From NCBI GenBank assembly GCA_038239195.1, contig JBBSEZ010000397.1, positions 1 to 9,267 on the forward strand: a stretch of 9,267 nt of DNA. Reading direction: 5' to 3'. Below, piece by piece: positions 5,935 to 9,267 of this stretch. The stretch comes from JBBSEZ01 sp038239195 (GTDB lineage Bacteria; Planctomycetota; Planctomycetia; Gemmatales; Gemmataceae). The position numbers were made by a program, and so were the translations under genes. The notes below the pieces were generated by a model. It did not search any database and was not told where the DNA came from. It worked only from the letters and a program-made list of their open reading frames with translations. The number at the start of each line of letters is the position of its first letter. Position 1 is the first letter of the stretch.

Positions 5935-7489
5935 ACTTCGCCGCCAGTTCTACGATGCGGCCCGGCAGCATCCCGGCATATCCCTTGTTCTCGATCTGGC
6001 GCGAATATTCGCACACGTAGACCTTGCCCTTGCCAGACAGGTGCAAGTCTACCGGCCGCGCTACCGGCGAGAGGAACGTCCTCGTGTGCGCCTCATACCC
6101 ACCCTTCGGCCCGCGCTTCAGGCTCAGGTGCAGCACGTCGAACCCGACGCGGGGCTTGTCGAGCAGGTTGCCGAAGCGCGCCACGAAGTATCCGCCGCGG
6201 TAGGGAGCCGGGAAGTCGTCCCGCAGATATACGATGCCCGACGGCGAGGAGTGGGGGTCGAACGTCGAAAGCGGCTTGCCGGGCCTTCCTCCGCCCGCGG
6301 GGCCGACGTTGGGGATGGGATCGACGAACGTCAGGCCGGGCGGGGCGGCGGGGGTGTGGCGATAGGGCTTCTTGTCCTCGTTCGAGAAGCGATACGGAAA
6401 GCCGTAATGCTCGCCCTTCCGGATGAGGTTCAGCTCCTCGGCGGGGTCGGCGTCCGGCCCGTTGTCGGTCGCGATCATCTCCCCGCGCTCGTTCCAGCAG
6501 AAGCCGTAGGCGTTGCGCAGCCCTCGCGCGTAGACCTCGACCTTCGGTTTCTCCATGCGTGGGTCGAGCCTCCAGATGCAGGCCGTGAGTGGCGTCTCCC
6601 CCGCCTTCGAGTAACGGTCGTCCTTCCCGGGCTCGTTGCCGTCGGTGCGCGAGCCGCTGTTGACGTAGAGATGGCCGTCGGGGCCGAAGGCGAGGTGCCC
6701 GACGCCGTGGTTGAACGGGCCGATGCCCCACGGATACGACGCCTTCAGCCACGCCTTTGGGGTGGCCGGATCGCCATCCACCATCCGCGTCGTGCGGAAG
6801 ATCGTGACGCGGTTCATCATTGGCCGGGCCTTCTCGTCGCGCTGGTTTGCCACCAGGTAGAGCCGGCCCTTGGCGCCCAGCGTCATCCCCATCAGCAGGC
6901 GGTCTCCCCAGGCCGAGTCGAGATAGTCCTCGCCGCGCAGGATGGGCTCGATCGTCGCCCGCCCGGGCTCGACGCGCCAGACGTCGCCGTTGACGCAGAG
7001 CACGTAGAGGGCTCGGCCCGTCCCGTCACTGGCCAGGCGCGTGGGAAAGTTGGCGAGGCGCGCCACCTCGCGGACGGTGAAGCCGGCGGGCGGCTTCGGG
7101 AGCGGGGCAAACGCGGACGCCTCGAGCAGGGCCCGGAGGCTGGGAAAGCTCGACTCGCATTCGACGATGCCCTGTTTGGGGCTTACCAAACGTCCGACGA
7201 GCCAGCGCCCCGTCTTCTCCTCTTCGACGTAATAGATCGGGCCGAACGAGAAGAGAGCGCTCGCCCGGATCGCCTTGCGCTCGCGCTGGCGCATGGGGCC
7301 CAGGGCCCACTCGAAGACCTTGTGGTCGGCCGCGCCCAGCCGCTTGCCGGGGACCGACGGCGAGACGGCCTGCAAGCGCGCGAGGGGCCCCGGCGCCTTG
7401 TCCTTCTTCTCGCCTTCGTCGGCCGCCGCGCCGAAGAGCAAGCCGATACCAAGGAGCGCGGCACAGGGGACCATCGAGCGTCGGGACAT
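5933..7489 (-). CDS. Secreted glucose/sorbosone dehydrogenase-like beta-propeller protein
   Basis: Predicted 518-residue exported protein. Start: ATG at 7489, giving MSRRS and a hydrophobic core (MVPCAALLGIGLLFGAAA) with cleavage near residue 23; a second ATG five codons later is possible. AAGGGA lies about 12 nt upstream, rather far. Residues about 135-515 resemble the GSDH family of six-bladed propellers: NHGVGHLAFGPDGHLYVNSG (260-279), YARGLRNAYGFCWN (320-333), TDNGPDADPAEELNLIRKG (341-359) then HYGFPYRF, and SPSGIVYL (415-422). Some family members use PQQ to oxidise sugars, but many planctomycete homologues have no known reaction, and PQQ ligands cannot be confirmed by eye. Residues 24-134 precede the propeller and are not recognised. 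It is transcribed toward the long inverted repeat, which overlaps its stop by two bases, and diverges from the VanZ-like gene. Confidence 0.82.
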   Translation of the reverse strand: MSRRSMVPCAALLGIGLLFGAAADEGEKKDKAPGPLARLQAVSPSVPGKRLGAADHKVFEWALGPMRQRERKAIRASALFSFGPIYYVEEEKTGRWLVGRLVSPKQGIVECESSFPSLRALLEASAFAPLPKPPAGFTVREVARLANFPTRLASDGTGRALYVLCVNGDVWRVEPGRATIEPILRGEDYLDSAWGDRLLMGMTLGAKGRLYLVANQRDEKARPMMNRVTIFRTTRMVDGDPATPKAWLKASYPWGIGPFNHGVGHLAFGPDGHLYVNSGSRTDGNEPGKDDRYSKAGETPLTACIWRLDPRMEKPKVEVYARGLRNAYGFCWNERGEMIATDNGPDADPAEELNLIRKGEHYGFPYRFSNEDKKPYRHTPAAPPGLTFVDPIPNVGPAGGGRPGKPLSTFDPHSSPSGIVYLRDDFPAPYRGGYFVARFGNLLDKPRVGFDVLHLSLKRGPKGGYEAHTRTFLSPVARPVDLHLSGKGKVYVCEYSRQIENKGYAGMLPGRIVELAAK

Positions 7490-7519
7490 GAGGATGAGTT
7501 CCCTTCGATAGCCAAGAAG

Positions 7520-7528
7520 TGGTATGAT
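7520..7528 (+). promoter_or_regulatory. Candidate extended -10 promoter of the VanZ-like gene
   Basis: TGGTATGAT is an extended -10 element (TGn plus TATGAT, five of six to TATAAT). It lies in the 76-bp divergent gap between the propeller gene and the VanZ-like gene. The start site would be near 7535, about 30 nt before the ATG. No good -35 is visible. Confidence 0.4.
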
Positions 7529-7565
7529 CCGCCAGCGCGCCCCGCGAGGCCCAAGGAGGAACGGA

Positions 7566-8042
7566 ATGCGGACCATCGTGCCCTGGCTGGTGTGGGCCCT
7601 GGCCCTCGTCACGTGGACGATCGCGCTGCTGACGCCCGACCCGGTCCAGATGAGCCACGCGGTGTTGCCCGCCGAGGCGGCCTTCCCGGTCGCCAAGTCG
7701 CTCCACGTCCTCGCCTACGCCTGCCTGACCGCCCTGCTCGCCTGGCTGCCCGTTCGGCCGCGAGCCCGGTGGGCGCTCGTTGCCCTGCTCTCGTTCCACG
7801 GGGCGATCACCGAATACTTGCAGACCTTTGTGCCGGGCCGCAGCGGCTCGGTGCGCGACGTGCTGATCGACCACGCCGGCATTGCCCTCGGCCTGGCCGT
7901 TAGCTGGGCGTGGTGGCGACGTTCTCCGAAGGCGCCTGCGTCACCGGCAGCGGCACCGATGTGGGGACGGAGGGTGGCGCTTCCCGACGCGATTTCTGCC
8001 ACAACCACACCCACAGCCCCGCCCCGGCCACGAACACGATGA
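7566..8042 (+). CDS. VanZ-like family membrane protein
   Basis: A 158-residue inner-membrane protein. Start: ATG at 7566, with AGGAGGAA 5 nt upstream. Four membrane segments are visible: about 5-23 (PWLVWALALVTWTIALLT), 43-63 (AKSLHVLAYACLTALLAWL), 69-88 and 99-117. VanZ-like signatures are K44 with H47 and Y51 in segment 2, the GAITEYLQTFVPGRSGSVRD stretch (79-98) with Glu83 and Gln86, and DHAGIALG (102-109) in place of the more common N..G...G. The founding VanZ gives low-level teicoplanin resistance, but most family members have no known role and this one should not be called a resistance gene. The VanZ domain ends near residue 117. The remaining 41 residues are Pro/Ala/Thr/Arg-rich and lie antisense to the end of lgt, so this tail is probably not functional. 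Confidence 0.85.
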   Translation: MRTIVPWLVWALALVTWTIALLTPDPVQMSHAVLPAEAAFPVAKSLHVLAYACLTALLAWLPVRPRARWALVALLSFHGAITEYLQTFVPGRSGSVRDVLIDHAGIALGLAVSWAWWRRSPKAPASPAAAPMWGRRVALPDAISATTTPTAPPRPRTR

Positions 8043-9075
8043 CGCTCGAATAGCGCTCGAAATCTTCCGGCCGCGGGTCGCCGCGCAGGACCTCGTTGAG
8101 GTAGCGGTGGACCGCGTAGCCCATCATGAACACCGCCATCACCTGGCCCGGATAGTGCCGCAGCGGGAAGTAGGCCAGCAGCACGACGAACAGCAGCGCC
8201 ATGCTGACGACCTCGTAGACCTGGGTCGGATAGAGCCCGACCGTGCGCGGCACGAAAGCGAGCTCCTCCTCCTCTCCACCTTGCCGACGGACCGTCAGCA
8301 CCAGCTTCGATTCGCCGCGCTTCCACCGATAAAAGACGTCGCTCACCTTGCCCGCGTCGCTGACGGCCTCGCCGTTAACGGCGGTGATGAGGTCGTCCTT
8401 GCGCAACCCGGCGGCGTGAGCCGCCGATCCCGGATCGACGAGAGCAACGCGCGCTCCGGCGGGTTGGTCGGGCATGCCCACGCCGGGATAGAGGAGGAAC
8501 CCGGCGGTCGTTTGTGCCCCACCATCGACGAGGGCCTCGCGCGCCGGTGCCGAGAGCGGGAAATGGGCCGAGACGACGGCGCACTCGACGCAGGCGACCT
8601 GGCCGAAGCAGCAGCCGTTGAGGAAGCACCCCAGCCGGCCGAGGCACAGCCCGACGGCGATGGTCGGGGCGACCACGTCCGCGAGACGCAGCGTCGAAAG
8701 CCCTTGCTTGCGGAAGACCAGATAGTAAGCGAGCGCATAGGAGAGCGCCCCTCCCAGCAGGGCGCCGTACAGGACGATCCCACCGTCCCAGATGCGCGGT
8801 ATCTCCTTGATGAAGTCGAGCACCTTCCCGCTGGCCGGGGGCCGGTGGATGAGGAAGGTAATGCGCGCCCCCAACAGCCCGCCGATAAACAGCCAGATGG
8901 CCAGGTCCTGGACCTGCTCCTTGGTAATGCCCTCGCGCTGGCCGAGCCGGCCGCCCAGCCAGGTGCAGACCAGGAAGGCCAGGAACAGCATCATCCCGAA
9001 GCCGTAGATCGGAATGCCGTCGTCGAGCCCGAGGCCCGGGAGCTTGATCGGAATGCGCCAGATGACCTGTAGCAT
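7900..9075 (-). CDS. lgt: Prolipoprotein diacylglyceryl transferase (Lgt) with inserted PDZ domain
   Basis: Inner-membrane enzyme that moves diacylglycerol from phosphatidylglycerol to the lipobox Cys of prolipoproteins, the first step of lipoprotein maturation. Start: ATG at 9075, with GAGGG about 6 nt upstream. Lgt features: IPIYGFGMML (21-30), GGLLGARITFLIHRP (65-79), WDGGIVLYGALLGG (96-109), the signature GRLGCFLNGCCFG (146-158, with Arg147 and Asn153), YPTQVYE (282-288) and HRYLNEVLRGDP (323-334, with Arg324 and Glu328). Tyr103 stands where E. coli has the important His103. The protein is 391 residues, about 100 longer than usual. The excess lies between the signature and YPTQVYE (about 160-278) and contains a PDZ-type sequence at about 205-276 (GARVALVDPGSAAHAAGLR, DDLITAVNGEAV, then LVLTVRRQG). 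A low-complexity Pro/Thr/Ser tail follows the last membrane segment. The 3' end overlaps the convergent VanZ-like gene by 143 bp. Confidence 0.95.
   Translation of the reverse strand: MLQVIWRIPIKLPGLGLDDGIPIYGFGMMLFLAFLVCTWLGGRLGQREGITKEQVQDLAIWLFIGGLLGARITFLIHRPPASGKVLDFIKEIPRIWDGGIVLYGALLGGALSYALAYYLVFRKQGLSTLRLADVVAPTIAVGLCLGRLGCFLNGCCFGQVACVECAVVSAHFPLSAPAREALVDGGAQTTAGFLLYPGVGMPDQPAGARVALVDPGSAAHAAGLRKDDLITAVNGEAVSDAGKVSDVFYRWKRGESKLVLTVRRQGGEEEELAFVPRTVGLYPTQVYEVVSMALLFVVLLAYFPLRHYPGQVMAVFMMGYAVHRYLNEVLRGDPRPEDFERYSSVIVFVAGAGLWVWLWQKSRREAPPSVPTSVPLPVTQAPSENVATTPS
8248..8463 (-). other. PDZ-domain insert within lgt
   Basis: This stretch encodes residues about 205-276 of Lgt. The order is a first strand (GARVALVDPGSAA), a helix with AGLRKDD, the ITAVNGEAV hairpin, a helix (AGKVSDVFYRWKRG) and final strands (KLVLTVRRQGGEEEELAFV). 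That is the order of bacterial HtrA/RseP-type PDZ domains, which bind C-terminal or extended peptides. It sits in a loop between two conserved Lgt membrane blocks and should face the periplasm, the side where Lgt meets its prolipoprotein substrate. Boundaries are by eye. Confidence 0.8.
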
Positions 9076-9198
9076 GAGCGCCCTCTATCTCCAGCCGGCG
9101 ATGGCAACCTTGGATGATCTTAACGATCGTGCGCCTCGCGGACCAGAGAACTACCCCGCTCGCGTCAGGGGCAGGCCAAACGAAGGGAGCGCTCGTGG

Positions 9199-9267
9199 GG
9201 GCGGCGCCCACGCGGCCCCCCCGCGGGGCCCCCCCGGGGGGGGTGGGGGGGGGCCCCCCCCCGGTTG
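9199..9267. other. G/C homopolymer-rich terminal sequence, probable contig-edge artefact
   Basis: The last 70 or so bases are almost only G and C, in runs of 4 to 10 (C7, G4, C7, G8, G9, C10). No reading frame, RNA or regulatory site is apparent. The abrupt change from normal sequence suggests a low-quality contig end rather than biology. The 9076-9198 stretch before it should hold the lgt promoter, but no convincing boxes were found. Confidence 0.6.

Noticed and set aside
4795..6426. 543-codon plus-strand frame spanning both small secreted genes and the inverted repeat
   Set aside because: It is out of frame with the two genes that have signal peptides and ribosome binding sites. It also reads through the palindrome, and its product is an Arg/Gly/Pro-rich shadow.
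6041..7903. 620-codon open frame on the plus strand, the longest in the window
   Set aside because: It runs antisense to the propeller gene and on into the VanZ-like gene in another frame. The product is low-complexity and Arg/Ala/Gly-rich, while the opposite strand encodes a recognisable exported protein.
9117..9129. GATC-TTAAC-GATC symmetric sequence upstream of lgt
   Set aside because: The symmetry is just a short self-complementary motif repeated; too little to call an operator.
1..9267. tRNA genes, CRISPR arrays, transposases, phage or defence genes
   Set aside because: I looked for cloverleaf-like sequence, regularly spaced repeats and hallmark motifs on both strands and saw none. The gene content is ordinary housekeeping and envelope functions, so I do not claim a new multi-gene system.

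Overview
The window is G+C-rich chromosomal DNA, most likely from a planctomycete. The main taxonomic clue is the gene at 97-1326. Its signal peptide, proline-rich linker and beta-barrel ending in Phe match the BBP7 family of outer-membrane proteins, which is concentrated in Planctomycetes. The small secreted beta-rich proteins at 4943-5866, and an Lgt whose active-site loops read NGCCFG and VLYG, fit that lineage. Genus and order cannot be fixed from the sequence alone.

Layout: (1) 97-1326, minus, BBP7-like outer-membrane barrel. (2) 1510-2196, minus, surE survival phosphatase. (3) 2299-3144, plus, nitrilase-superfamily C-N hydrolase, divergent from surE across about 100 bp. (4) 3208-4698, minus, der, the double-GTPase ribosome assembly factor, convergent with the nitrilase and separated from it by a strong hairpin. 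(5) 4943-5374 and 5417-5866, plus, a two-gene operon of tandem duplicated, secreted, very basic proteins; the first is extremely His-rich. (6) 5877-5934, a 26-bp perfect inverted repeat that can terminate transcription on both strands. (7) 5933-7489, minus, secreted glucose/sorbosone-dehydrogenase-like beta-propeller. (8) 7566-8042, plus, VanZ-like membrane protein. (9) 7900-9075, minus, lgt, with a PDZ domain inserted inside the enzyme; its 3' end overlaps the VanZ gene by 143 bp. (10) After about 9199 the sequence collapses into G and C homopolymers, probably a contig edge.

Most genes are unrelated housekeeping or cell-envelope functions, and orientation changes often, so there is no large pathway operon. 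The common thread is export and the envelope: a barrel, two small secreted basic proteins, a secreted propeller, a VanZ-like protein, and the enzyme that starts lipoprotein maturation. I see no phage, CRISPR, toxin-antitoxin or transposase gene. The items most worth a second look are the PDZ-containing Lgt, the His-rich/Lys-rich tandem paralogs, and the long palindrome, which looks like a dispersed repeat.
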